DNA from: Manduca sexta | Taxonomy: Eukaryota; Arthropoda; Insecta; Lepidoptera; Sphingidae | DNA: 64,000 bases | Direction: 5' to 3' | NCBI RefSeq assembly: GCF_014839805.1 | Contig: NC_051115.1 | Span: 5,082,600 to 5,146,599 of the forward strand | In this document: positions 1-14,300 of the stretch, one piece after another | Layout of the letters: each line of letters begins with the position of its first letter | How positions within the stretch are numbered: position 1 is the stretch's first letter | The notes under the pieces: generated by a model | Databases searched by the model: none | What the model was told of the DNA's origin: nothing | The model's input: only the letters and a program-made list of their open reading frames with translations | Program-made: the position numbers and the translations under genes

Positions 1-712
1 GATTCTAGATATTGTGTTGCGAGACTTTAATTTAACCTAAAACTAAGCAAATATCACAAAATATCTTAGTGTAGATTGGCTTCTAAGTCCATTCATCACT
101 CAATTTTGTATTTGACTTTTTTACTGACAAAGATTTGTAATTGGCTTAAAACTATATTTTGTGTTTAACCTCTACGGATGTAATTTGTCAAGTCAACTCA
201 AATCTTTATTATGAGATTCATGGTACAATAGTTGGTATCATTATAATTTAGATCTACAAATATGGACACCCACGGGTGTCTGTAAATCTTCCTAAAAATA
301 AATAAAGAGGAACTACAAGATGTTTAAACAATAAAATATTTGTGTTGACAACGTTGTTTGTAAGAACCTTTGCACAGGTAGGCAACGGCGTGATAGCCTC
401 TAGCATTTCTGAGTCCATGGGCATCGGATGCTGTTTACCATCAGGCGAACTGCTTGCTCGTATGCCTGCGAAGGCAATAAAGACTTTCGAATTCAAAATA
501 ATGGCGATAAAGGTCACTCAACAATGAAGGATTCATTAACTAGGTGAAGACAGAAACGAACTCAACCAATAATGAATTCGTCGCTTTTCAAATACGATAG
601 CTTCAATTTAATGAGACAAAAGTTATAAGGGAACCACTGGCCCAGTCAACTTGACAATCATGAACCGTTTCATGATAAGTATAAAGGAAACCTTTGTTTA
701 AATCCCATTTCA
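1..712. other. gene-free AT-rich sequence
   Basis: No exon or recognisable repeat is seen. The short open frames here have no supporting splice sites or family motifs. Confidence 0.5.
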
Positions 713-1000
713 AGCGGCGATAGCCTAGTTGGGTGTGGAACGGACTGCCAAGACGAATGTCCGCAGGTTCAAATGCCAAGGGCACACACCTCTGACTTTT
801 AAAAAAAATATTGTGTATTCTTTGTGAATTATCGCTTGCTTTAACGGTGAAGGAAAACATCGTGAGGAAACCTAAGAGAAATTCTCTAAGTTTTTGAGGG
901 TGTGCGAAGTCTGCAGCGTGGTAGACTAAGGCCTAATCCCTCTCAGTAGTAGAGGAGGCCCAGCAGTGGGACGGTATATAATACAGGGCTATTATATCAT
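713..1000 (+). repeat. tRNA-derived SINE (family A)
   Basis: The head GGCGATAGCCTAGTTGGGTG resembles a pol III box A region and GCAGGTTCAAATGCC a box B. The body runs to a tail near 'tatataatacagggct'. The copy is almost full length. It lies 3' of the MCT gene. Confidence 0.8.
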
Positions 1001-1966
1001 ATAAGCTAAAAATTCATTTTGTCTGTACCGTCAACTGAAATACTTCTTTCAAAGAAATACATTCTTAAAAGCACTTTATAATATCACTTAGCATTCATTT
1101 ATTTTTTTAAATCAATATCATACTTAGTCAGCTCTGTGCAATCAATTAATAAGATGAAAAATATAAATGTATAGATATATTCACACACGCTTTCATGCGG
1201 AAAGGGGTAGGTAGAGTAGCAACTGGTGCATTGCCTTTGTATTCCTCATAATGTGACGGGCACACATTTTAGATTATACTAAGTAGAGAACCCAATACCT
1301 TTGCCCAACCGAAGATCGGACCCAAAACCTCAACATTGCAGTCATATGCATCTATATTTTAATATCAAAAGCAAATTTCTCACACAAATTTTGAAATTAA
1401 TAACTCGTGTCAATTGTATCTAATAGATATTAGAAATTCAAATAAAGTCGAGCTCTATGTATAAATATGTCACATAAATACTAATATATTTATTAAATAC
1501 CTCATTCTCGTTAACCACATCATTTATTTACCATTTACCCCAATTCAAATGCATTACACACTTCAAAAGTAATATGTATTTACAATACTTAGTTACAATT
1601 ACATAAGAGACTGCTACTATATAAATATGTGGATTTAAATTGAAGTGTAAACTCCTTTAGCAGTCCGTTAATAATAAATAAATAAATAAGTACGTAATAA
1701 AATTTCCACAACACTAAATAAGGCTGTTTAGAATTCAAAATGGCCGCCATTGCTTGGACCGACGAAATAATATAAGTAAAAAAATTGTGAATAAACATTG
1801 ATTAGCTATCCGGTTATAACTTACCGTCAGGCCTACCATAAGACCTACCATCAGCACTTACCAGCCCAGAAAGCCTACCACTTGATGCCTAAGCAGGTAA
1901 GGCGATGGTCACTAAGTACCAGGGCAACATAGAATGTAAGGGTATCGCGTAAAAATAAATTCAATT
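1001..1966. other. gene-free 3' flank of the MCT gene
   Basis: AT-rich sequence with no exon that I can support. It probably includes the 3' untranslated end of the minus-strand MCT gene, but I could not fix a poly(A) site. Confidence 0.4.
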
Positions 1967-2095
1967 GGACGTAAGTACCAGGAGATCATAACATATACTT
2001 TGAACGTTGCAAATACCAGGATAGCATAAGTACCAGGAGATCATAACACATATATTTTGGACGTTGCAAATACCAGGATAGCATGTAAAGACATT
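1967..2095 (+). repeat. short tandem repeat, unit about 55 bp
   Basis: Two adjacent copies of a unit containing AGTACCAGGAGATCATAACA and GTTGCAAATACCAGGATAGC are followed by a degenerate third with GTCGCAAGTACTAGGGCAGC. It lies just 3' of the MCT stop codon. Confidence 0.6.
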
Positions 2096-2249
2096 GTTTG
2101 GACGTCGCAAGTACTAGGGCAGCATCACACACAAGGAGATACCCTCCTTTTACTATAAAAAGTATTGTTATAGAAATTTTACCCCAAAACGTACCCTGGT
2201 GTAAAACCTGGGTGTTGCCAATGATAAAACCTTATTTTACTGATATCCT

Positions 2250-2386
2250 TCAGTCTACAGAGGAGTCGGAGTCTTCGTTCTTGGTGCTTATGTGGAAGGC
2301 GATGACGGGAATCGTGCCTAAGACCATACAGGAGCCCATCCCGTAGAAACACCAGGAGTATCCTCCAGTGACGTCACGAACTAAAC
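2250..2386 (-). CDS. MCT exon 17 (last coding exon)
   Basis: Acceptor tttctttctag at 2387. The exon encodes GLVRDVTGGYSWCFYGMG, the last membrane segment, and the acidic tail, then TGA at 2250-2252. The GLVRDVTG start and the hydrophobic run are typical of the MCT C-terminus. Confidence 0.9.
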
Positions 2387-5300
2387 CTAGAAAGAAATTT
2401 CAATGATGATTTTAAGGTTATATTATTTAAGATGTCGTTTGCGTTTTCAATCAAATAGAAAAAGAGTCCACGATTTGCGAATGGAATAGCAACAACACGA
2501 GAGTTTAAATGATTAAAAATAACATATGTATTAGATTTAATAGTTCTATGTCCATCTTTGGTAAAAGGTAATATTTCAATTGTAATAAGTAACTAAGATA
2601 TTGAACCCGGTACATGTTGAAGACAATATTTCTATATTACTGGTGGTAGATCTCTCATATGTGAAAGTCCACCTGGGTAGGTACCACCGCAATGTCTATT
2701 TCTGCAGCCAGCAGTGTAGTCACTGTTGTGTTCCGATTTGAACATTGTAGCCAGTGTAACTATTGGACATAAGACTTAACATCTCAAGTCTCAGGATGGC
2801 GAGCGCAGTGGAATACACAACACTTTGTAATTCAGGATGGTGTTTCTACCCTTTATAGATATCGCTTACCATCAGACGAACGGCAAGCTCGGCTCGTCAA
2901 TCAAACAATAAAAAAAAGAAGTAGCTCTTTTAATAAACCCATAATCTTACCAGCAGTAGGGGGTACAGAAACAGCAGCAAGACTCTGGAACATCCTCACC
3001 AGGCCGTAGGAGGAGGCGATCCTGGCCGTCCCGAAGGCATCTGCCAGGAGTACTGGCACCAGGAGGAACCAGCAGCCGAGACAGAGACCATATGCGCCTG
3101 CAATTAAAATAAAATTTACACCATCACACAATGTACCCGCCATAGTAATCCACGTATATCGCGTTCCAGTATCAGCCTTTGTATATCCAGTGTCAATGCC
3201 GACATAATTATGTCGACTGTTGAGGAGTAATCATCTCTCATCAGTCGACATCTATAGGACCCCACACTACTTATCATCAGATGCCGTGGGGTCATTCGTA
3301 AAAAAAAATAATTGACTGGCATCATACCAGGGATAAAATCCGACATAGTACCCCACGTAAGCGTTCCGGGATCAGTCTGTATTACAAACAGGCCGGCATA
3401 ATTGTGTCGACTGAGGGGTAATCATCTCTCGTCAGTCGACATTCTATTGGACCTACACTTACCATCAGGTCCAGGTAACAGTGGGATCAGTTTACCGCGC
3501 ATGTATAAATAATTTTGCAGAACACTTACCTGACGCAATAGCCAATGCCCACCAGGACGTCAAACTGGGAAGCGTTAGAACCGCAATCCCGGCCACCAGG
3601 ATGCTGGAAACAAATAGGTGTGATAGGGTATTTGACTATGTTTCATTTTGTGCATTTTTTAATATGTAACAGCAATTAGTACAAAAAATAAATCCTTCTG
3701 CGAAAACAGCATTAACGATAAGAAATGAGGCAGTAATTAAAATTTCAAATATAGCAAAATGCAGGAGGGCGTGGAGTGGGGATATCGCTCCATCTCTTTT
3801 GCACGCGTCCTAATGCCCGCTGACGTCACATGCAAGCTTTCGTCTGTTTGCTGTCTTTGGACACTCACACCTACTTCCAAATTTCAACGGCTTATAACTT
3901 GTAGATTTTTCATCAGATTTCAATGATTTCTGTTTTACAAGTTATAAAAAAAATAGTCAAACCTATTATAGCACGAGTGTGTGTACACAAGCACTCTCTG
4001 TTCCTTCTCATAGTGCGGTGAGGTGAGACATGACCGGAGAGATCAGGACCAACGGCTTTAATTTGAAGACCATACATACCTGAGTATGTAGGCCTTTCTT
4101 CTGCAGAAGAGATGCAGGTCACAGAGCCAGCCCAGTCCAAGCCGTCCACACAGGTCCAGCACAGCGCTGATTGCTACTAGATGACCTAAAATTAAAATTA
4201 AACATTATCCCCCTTATTCATAGACTTTATTTATCTAAGGACGGAGTAAAGCTGTGATAACAAGTCTGTTCCTCAGTGCTGACGGCACGGCAGCCTTCGC
4301 AGTGCGTAGACATAGAGCCGTTGTGATTGGCTAATATTGAGAAACAATATTAGATAAACGAATATAGAAAAACGTCTATGAATAAGGGGGTAAATTTCTA
4401 CAATATGTTATCTTGATTTTGGTAGTTTCAATTTTTTTATAATTTAGATATTGTATCATTAATTTCACAATAAAATTCTTTCACAATAAAAATCATTGAG
4501 ATCAGAAGGACCAACGGCTTTACGTGCTATTCCGAAGCATGGGAGTATCACACCACCATTTGCATAATTAGGTATTACATAACATCATTAAATTCAATTT
4601 TTTTTTTCAAATATATATCGCAGGTATTTCCATATACTAAACCATAATAAAACCTCTATGGTTGATAGTTCCCATTGTCATTCAGTTATTATTGTGATTT
4701 GTACCGGACAGGTGCACGCAACCCCTTGCTCCCCCCTCCCGTCTTCCATGGCCTGATTAGCTTATCATACCTGCGGCGGACTTGCTGTGTCCAACGGCGA
4801 CAGTGTACGCCGGGAGATAATACAGCGCGTACGGAGAACCGCAAGACATTAGAGCTACTGACGCGCACAGCAACCCAAACCGCCACGACTTCAGCAGGGA
4901 TACGTCTAGGTATCTGGAAATAAAGATGCAGTTGAGGCAGGCTTGAGCTAGATAGGCCGGTATAATTGAGCTAGGTGGGCCGGTATAATTGAGCTAGATA
5001 GGCCGGTATATTTGAGCTAGGTGGGCCGGTATAATTGAGCTAGATACGCCGGAATATTTGAGCTAGGTGGGCCGGTATAATTGAGCTAGGCAGGCTGGTA
5101 TTATTGAGCTAGGCAGGCCGGTATAATTGAGCCTATTATCAAGGGATACAGTGTCTCTCGCTTTTCGACATTTTCCATGAGCTTTCTTTCACTACATTAG
5201 AGGTCAATTTTCATTGCACCTGATAGTAATTGGAATGAGGTCCAGATAGAATGTCAACTCACAAAAGTTACCTTAACAGTAGACACATACCGGCGTGTTT

Positions 5301-8300
5301 GAAACGGATAAGATATTTGTTACCACCCGGATAGCGACCGTACACAATGTCTAAAACCCACCATAGTGGCCCACAGAAGCCTGTGCATATCCGGCTCCAA
5401 CAGGCCGGCATAATTATCGTCAGTCGACTCTATTTGGACACCACTTCACTTACCATCAGGTGCAGTGAGGTCATTGCCGTCATAGTGGCCCACGTAAGTG
5501 TCACGTTCTGGGATCAGCCATCTTGTTCTAACATGCCGGCATAATTGTGTCGACTGCCGAGAGGTAATCATTTCACATCAGTCGACATTCTATTGGACCC
5601 CATTTCACTTACCATCAAGTGCATATCAATGCCGTGGCAAAAAGATATACTCACCGCGAAATCTTCTCAACACATCCCTTCTTCTTTTCTTCTACAACGT
5701 CTTCCGTCTTCGCTTCCTGTTCCGGCTTGATCGGGACCGGCTCAGCCAGCTTATTCTGGATTAACCGACTGGGTAGAGGAGGTCGTATGTATAGAGATCT
5801 GAGGGATATATTTATAACCGTCTTCAAATAGGTTACTGTATTCTACTTTTTACTACTGTAATAGCATTATAATAGTCGATCTTGAGCAACTAAAACATGT
5901 CTTCTGTTTTTGGGTATTGGACCCCGCAGTCAACACCAGAGGAATCTCGCGAATGAGATGCTGGAATCCCCTCGCTTAGCGACTGCAGGGTCCTGGAGGA
6001 AAGTTGGGAGGGCATAGCTTGGAAGAAATTGTTGGTGAAGGGGAAGGAACCCTGTAAGGATGGGATATATGGATGGCCACACTCCCTCCCAACTGGGAAG
6101 GAGTGTGGCGGAAGAATAAGGAAACCTGTTTGTTTGAGAGGAGGGAAGGCTAGGAACTGTTCGAAAACCCTCATAGCCCTCAATGTGTACAACCATGAGG
6201 TATACACACTGAACTGTGTGCCTAGAGCGACAAATGTCCCCCCGTGCGAGCATGAGGTGTGGAGACCGAGCGCACAAGAATTGCCTCGGGGGGGATCCCA
6301 GAGGGGTTAGGCAGAGAAATATAGCAACCACTATTCGCACTTAGAGGCGTCGCGAGGCCTCTCCAGCCTCTATTTTTCAAATGTATATGTTTTTCAATAT
6401 TCACCGCGTTACATAGGGAGGTGGGGGGCTCAAAATCTTCAAAAATTGCGTTACGTAATACTTGAACGACCCCTTATCTACTGTTGCACCAAGGCTATAA
6501 TGTAGCTTCTGTATTAGGGTAGCGTATCAAATAGTGTAACTTCGTCCTCAAATGAAAAACACAAATACATAGCTGTCCCCCCCCCCCCCCCTTGGCAACA
6601 CCCTCAGATATTGTCATTGTTGCGTTTCGTTTTTGCTAAACATGAACATAGAACTATTAATCATTGTTATTTACAATATATATATATATAAAAATGAATC
6701 CCTATTTCCCTTGGTCACGCCATCACGCGTGAACGGCTGGACCGAATTCACTATTTTTTTTTTTTGTAGTGTTTGTTATTGTCAGGAGAAGTTTCTTATG
6801 AAAGAAAAAATTCAAAAAGATGCGCGGAAAATTAGAAGATTTAAGAAAACTTAACGAAAATATTAACTTTATATAACTGTCAATTGTTTGAAATAACTGG
6901 CAGCGATTGACAGAATGCGCGCGTGCATACATAGTTAAGACGGGACAACGTCTGTCGGATCAGCTAGTTTAAAATAAGTTCAAGACTCGCGTTGTATCTA
7001 TCAATGCGCATACGCAAATCGTGGACTCTATTTAGACCCTAAGGCCATAGCAGTGGCGTGCAGCAGTCCCACCCTAACCCCCTTTGGCGACTTCCCCGCC
7101 CCCCCCCCTGGTTTTCACTAAGCACTCACCGACTAAGTTTCCGTCTAGAAGCCTTGTAAACGCATGTGCTGTCCGTGGACAGGTCTTCAACTGAATGCAA
7201 GATGGATGAAGAACGCGTCGGTCGAAGGCGGAGACGGGCTACTTCCCGAGGCAGACCTGGCAATAGAAAACATGGTATGGTGGGAAGTGAAAGAAAGAAA
7301 GAAGAAAGAAAACCGTTTTATTAGTCACAGTCGCATAAACAAACACAATGTACCTTAATTACTAATAATAATATCAGCCCTGTATTATATACTGTCCTAC
7401 TGCTGAGCATGGGCCTCCTCTACTACTGAGAGGGATTAGGCCTTAGTCCACCACGCTGTAGTGCGGATTGGTAGACTTCACACATTCGAAATTCCTATAG
7501 AGAACTTCTCAGATGTGTAGGTTTTCCTTCACCGTTAAAGCGAACGATAAATTCACAAAGAATACACACATGAGTTTAGAAAAGTCAGAGGTGTGTGTCC
7601 TTGTGATTTGAACCTGCGAACATTCGTCTTGGCAGTCCGTTCCACACCCAACTAGGCTATCGCCGCTTCAATTACAAATAATAATTAAAAATGGCTGGTC
7701 GAGGCTGTGAGCGGTAGGTGCTCTCAGTATAATTGTGGTGCGAACCACATCACAACGCTGTTTTTCAGTAGTCACCTTCAACGGGCGTTAAACTAGCCAA
7801 TAAACGAGAAAAGCGGTCATTCGTATTTCCAAATTTTGGGTATATATCCGCACGGATAGCGATCATACGAGGAGTATAAACCCGTCATAGTGACCCATTT
7901 ATGTCGCGTTCCAGGGTCTGTGAATATCCGGTTCCAACGGGCATAATAGGTGACCGGACTCATTTTTGTTCTTTATTATTATCAAATAATTACGTTATAT
8001 AAATTATAACACAGAAAGAATTATTTAAATCCGGTAAAAAATCATCAAGTTATAAGTCTTTTAATTTCGGTAGAAGGGGTAAGTAACAAGAAACAGAAAA
8101 GAGGCGCAATACCCACGTGTGACGTCATCGGGCATTACGACGCGTGCGAAAGAAAGAGATGAAGCGATATCCCCACTTCGGCACATAGTAATATTTGAAA
8201 TATGAATTACTGGCTCATTTTTTACCAATTTTAATGCAGTTTTCGCAGGAGGGTTTCTTTTTCGTATTATCAACCATTTCATATAGAATAATGTACAAAA

Positions 8301-11300
8301 TCGAACACAGGCCGGTCCCCTATTGCGTCGATTTTACGTCTACAGCTCAAGTAACTTATTGTAGTGTTATTAAAGTAGATAAGTATGTGGTTTCATTTAG
8401 TAACGCGATGCCAAAATGACCCTGTATAGCCTGTAGCCTTCCTCGAGAAATGAGCTATTCATCAGTACACATACCAACAACTCCAAGCACGTCCAGTCCT
8501 TCGGAGTCTTCGGATTCAGACTGCTGTGCCGGCAGCTGCTGCCGAGCTACCTGCGAATACAGGACAATTTGTTTTAGTTAAACACTAGCTTTTGCCCGCG
8601 GCTCCGCCCGCGTTATAAAGTTTTTCAGGCTAAAGTTTTCCGTTATAAATGTAGTAGTTTCCCGGGAGCCTATGTTCTTCCAAGGGTCTCATACTGTCTC
8701 CATACCAAATTTCATCTTAATACGTTGGGTAGTTTTGAGTTTAACACGTTCAGACAGACAGATGCAGCGGGGACTTTGTTTTATAATATATTTTTTAGAA
8801 CTTTTAAAGTGGAACAATCCCGTCATACATCATTGTTGCATAACTTTAACCGTTTACGCAGCGCACGCAACGGAAGCTCTCAAAACTTATAAGTTTCCCC
8901 GTTTTTGCAACATGTTTCATTACTGCTCCGCTCCTATTGGTCATAGCGTGATGATATATAGCCATAGCACTCCACGAACAAAGGGCTATCCAACGCAAAA
9001 AGAATTTTTCGGTTTGGACCAGTAGTTCCTGAGATTAGCGCGTTCAAACAAACAAACAAACTCTTCAGCTTTATATAATAGTATAGATTACTGGCAAATA
9101 GCGATTATGTAGTGGAGAACTGGTGAAAGAAGATAGAAAAAGAGAAAAAACTTTTATTGAGCCAGCAGTGAGCAAAGAATTGAACATAAACCTTATCCCA
9201 TACAGTTAAGCAATTTGGACCACCTTTTGAATTCATAGTCCTCATTTTAGATGTCATTTTCAAGGTGTTAAAATTTCCACTGTTTATCGGTCGTATCGCT
9301 TACCATCAGAGGTTCTACTTCTTAAAACGAAACCCGTAGTTTCGGATGACGGATTGAACATTTTGTTACTACGAAGTGTTACGGATCCGATCCTTTCCTC
9401 GCAATATTTCAGACACGGAATTTGTAACAACTTATACTAATTTTAAAACCATCTGCAAGGATAAAGTTCCACTGCTTTCTCCTAAAATATACGTGGAATT
9501 AATCCTACCACTAAGGTAAGCTACAAGAGTAGAAGTAATTTGGTAGTAAAGTTAAATCCGAAGTTCGTTTTTTCGTTTCGGACCGACGTTTCGACGTTCG
9601 TTTTCGAAGTAGACCCTCAGGAACGGCAAGCTCGTCTCGTCATTCTAGCAATAAATAATGGATGGCCTCACCTCAATGAGGCTCGGGTGCATGATCTCCG
9701 AGAACAAGTTGGTGCGTTTGTCGTCCAGCTGCGCGTTCTTCTGGTTCAGCGCGAGCTCTCCGTCCGGGTTGAACAAGTTCTGGAGCCGGTTGTCCTTGCC
9801 CGGGTCCGTTTTACCTGGCAGGAAGGCAATCATCAAGATATTGTGACTGAAGAAGGGCTATCACCAAGTTATGTGACCCTGATGCCTTCTTTAACCTTTA
9901 CCTAACAGTGGCGAAGGGTGAAGTTTTTCAAAAGGTAACCCGAGGCAAAGAAAATTGCCCTAGTTTACATATCACGGCCAATTTAACAAAAAAAAAATAC
10001 TACGGCAGAAGTAAATAAACCTAAAAAGGAAGCCGGTAGAAATCTATACCTTAGAAGTTCTCTATAAGAGTTTTGAGGGTGTGTGAAGTCTACCAATCCG
10101 CACTAGGCCAGCATGGAGGACTAAGGCTTAATCCCTCTCAGTAGTAGAGGAGGCCCGTGCAGCAGTGGAGCAGTATATAATACAGGGCTGATATTATTAT
10201 AAGGTATATCATTATTTTCCTACTGTGGGACACTTGTGGTATTGGACCCTACTGTGGGATTCGTAGTATACGGTAATGAGTTGGTACTTTTAAACAATGA
10301 TTCAAAATAATTTGTAAGAAGCGTTATCTCAAGGTGCAGTATGCTGCATTCAAAAGAGACCGGTTTGTATGGACGCTTCGCCACTGTTACCTAATTATAA
10401 GCAGAGGGAAGACAAATAGGGTAATTAACTATATTTAATTTTGTGTATTTTTAAATATGTAACCGCAATTAATACAAAAAAGAAATCTTTCTGTGAAAAG
10501 AACATCGAAATTCGATAAGAAATGAAGCAGTAATTAATATTTCAAATATTGGTAGGTTAGCTAGGTTAGGGCTTATGTAATCGCCGGTGAGGATCGCGAC
10601 GCGTTATCCTTTTATATCCCCTACTTGCCAGCCCGAGCTGGTTACTTCGGTTTGTACCTTATTATTCCTTGCAAATTTTAGCCCTAATTTAAAAATGACC
10701 ATAGTTATATAAGTAATTTAATTGTTATCTCGAAATAATAGTATTCCTATACATTGTTTGGACGTATCATAAGTGCAACTTTCGCCTACGTGATAAATAA
10801 AGTATTTTAACTTTAATTTAATTGATAAGACAGTCCCGGATCTTGATTTTTTCGAGATGGGGCAAAATTTGGAAAATACCGCCCCCACCCACCTATATTT
10901 TTACCTTTGTCATCATAATTGTGGCGGTACAATCGATGCTTACACCGCCATCTTGTCAACATCGCTGGAACTGCAAGAGGATCGATGCAGTGACACAACT
11001 ACAGTGATATCACGATAGATGGCGACATCGATCCTGAATCACGCTTGCACAATTTGAGCGACGTGCAGAATATATACCACCTCCGAATAGGAACTGTCGG
11101 AGGGCCCGCGGCCGGTCACAAACATCTGCCTGACTGGGAATCTTCCCCTTCCATAGAGGAACGCAACCATCTGTTCCTCTACAGCGGTGTCTACCTTTAC
11201 GCCGCTACATTATCATTTCGCGCCCAGCGAGAAATAATTTTAGTATTAATGTACTAGATGTCTCAGTAATCAAAGTTGCGTTAATAATGAATTATGCATT

Positions 11301-14300
11301 CGTCTGCCAAGTTTGGATTTGCCGCCCTCTGAATTCGCCGCCCGGGGAATGGGCCCCGGCTAGCCCCCTCTTAGATCCGGGGCTGCCATAAGATGCGAAT
11401 CGATCACATTACCGTGCCCGTAATTTTTTTTTTTATTAAGGCTTGTAGAAATACGTCTTATCCTCAAGCCCAGAGCATTACCTTCAGTAATATCATGTAA
11501 CAGCGTGGTGTGTTCAGTGGTGGTGGTAGTCGTGGTGCCGGGGGTGCGATCTCCAGCAGTGGTGCAAACCGGCGCTGGTCGGTACAACGTCGCGGACACA
11601 CACACGTGCAGCATCCCGCCACCTGCAAGCAAATTATTAGTGTAATATGAGCCCTGTATTATATTGTCCCTCTGCACGAGCCTCTGCTACTGAGAGGGAT
11701 CAGGCCTTAGTCCACCACGCTGTAGTGCGGGCAGACGTCACATACCCTCAAAATTCCTATAGAGAACTTCTCATGTATGCAGGTTTCCTCACGATGTTTT
11801 CCTTCACCGTTAAAGCAAGCGATAATTCACAAATACACACATAATTATTTAGAAAACTCAGAGGTGTGTGTTTGGGTTTTGAACCTGCGGACATTCGTCT
11901 CGGCAGTCCGTTCCACACCCAACTAGGCACCCGCTTTTTTAAATTATTAGTGTATATAGTATTAAATATCGCTCACAGCTGAAAGAGACCGTAGACTATA
12001 GTATTTGATATAACTTTCAACTTGATACCTATACGCGTTACTGAGAAAAAAAGGTTCAAAAGTTATGACATTTTAGTCGAGACGAGCTTGCCGTTCGCCT
12101 GATGGTAAGGTATACCTATAAACAGAAACACCAACACCTTGAATTACAAAGTGTTTGGTATTCAACGCTCGGCTGAGACATGAGATGTTAATTATTATGT
12201 CCAGTAGTTACACTTTATTATAAATGTTATTTTTCACTTCTTCAATATAAATATTTTACTATACCATATATAGGGTAATAGGTTTATATAGTGCCGCTAG
12301 ATGGCAGCATCCATATTAGGGGCCGATCAAGTATTACGTAACGCAATTTTTGAAGATTTTTAAGCCCCCCCCCCCCCCCCCTCCCTCCATGTAACGCGCC
12401 GTAACGTTTTCCTGTACGCCCCCTCTCCAAAGTTATGTAACTCTAAAGATACAATTTTTTTCTAATCACAATTATTTCACGCAAAATACCGGAAAGTCGC
12501 TAAAATACCTTTGTTATTGTTTTAAAATAAAAAATCCAATGTTACATAACGCTTTGTACGAGACCCCCCTCCCGCGCCTGTAACGCATCGTAACATTTTA
12601 CAATAACCCCCCTCCCCCCCAAATTGAGTTACGTAACACATGAACGGCCCCTTATATGAATATACGTACCCAGCAATAACACCGTTCCATGCAATCCGTA
12701 CATGTCAACCAGCTTCTCAATCAGCATCGGGAACACGAAACTACCAGCAGCCGTCCCGCTCACACATATACCGTTCGCCAGCGCGCTACAAAGAGACAGA
12801 TCAATTGCAAATTAAGATTTTTTACGAGTAAGGCCTTATAGATGTATTATGGACTAGGTTTGGCATTGATATTAGATTTGTCTACTCAGGAACAGCTTGG
12901 AGTCTAGAATTTGGGCCTGATAGACTCGTAATATCACATCATGGGACGGAATACATTTGACGAAAACTGGCTGCTTTAGTTGTGCCTCTGCATCAGGGAT
13001 GTTGCGGATGCAGATTTTTTCACATCCGCGGACGCGGATGCGGATGCGGATTTTAAGCGGTTCACATCCGCGGATGCGGATGCGGATCTGTACAAAAAAC
13101 TTAAGTGGGGGTAGAGTAAAAAAAAGACAGTAATATTTATCCTTTCATTATTTAAAAATAGAGTAGTAGAGTGAATTACTATTACTGATTAATGATTTTA
13201 GTAATAAAATTTGAATACTGGAGCATTATATTTAATGAAAAGTAGAATGGCCGCTTTTTCGGACTCCAGCCTGTTTCGCAAGGGTTCGTATATTAATCCT
13301 GCGCTACTAAATAACTGTTCACTTGGAACACTGGCTAGTGGAGCTAATAAGAATTTGCGTGCTATTTTGGATAACAGTTTGAACTCGCTTTGATTAACAC
13401 TCCACCATTTAAGAGGACTCTCATTTAAATTAATTCGCTGCACATCCGCATCCGCATTAGCTCCGCACCGATTTATGCGGATGCGGATGCAGATGCGGAT
13501 GTCGAAATCGATGCGGATGTTCCGCATATGCGGATGCGGATGCCAATATTCGCAACATCCCTGCTCTGCATAACCCTTCGGGGATAAATGCATGATGTAT
13601 GTGAGAAAATGATACGAAAAAAGAATTCTTCTGTGAATTCGTCATCTAAGTTGAAAAATAAATCAGTTATTCATATTTTAAATATTATGAGCGAATGTAG
13701 GAGCGTGGAGTTATCGCGCTATCTCTTTCTCACACACGCAGCGTTATGGCGTCTACACTCGGTGACGTCACAGTTTGCTATTACTGTTTACATTTTATTG
13801 GTAGGCAGAGGTACAACTATATTGCCCCAGCTTTGTAAGCGAGAAGATAAAAAAAATCCAGATTACGCTGTATAATGATAGATGTTTATATATTAAGAAA
13901 AAAATCAAGTCTCTGGCAAAACTACATATATTATGTACACAGTATATACACAGGGTGGTATAATACATTGTTTTCCGAAACACGCACTCAGTCACTGTCA
14001 CAAATGTATAATGCATACGAAAAAAGATTAAAGTTAGTGAAAGGCTGGTAGGTTAGCTAGGTTAGGGCTCATGTCCTCGCCGGTGAGGATCGCGACGCGT
14101 TACCCTTCTATTTCCCCCTACTTGCCAGCCCGAGCTGGTTACTTCGGTTTGAACCTTGTCTTTTGTATAAATTTTATCCCTAATTTAAAATGTCCATAGT
14201 TATATAAGTAATTTTAATAGTTGTTTAGAAATAATAATAATTATTCTTATGCTTTGTTTTGACGTATCATAAGTGCAACTTTGTTCGCCTACGTGATAAA

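Noticed and set aside
4945..5133. CRISPR-like array
   Set aside because: The units are contiguous tandem repeats without unique spacers, and the window is eukaryotic.
5890..6340. Overlapping 93-136 codon open frames
   Set aside because: All lie in family J repeats, in several frames on both strands, with no protein motif.
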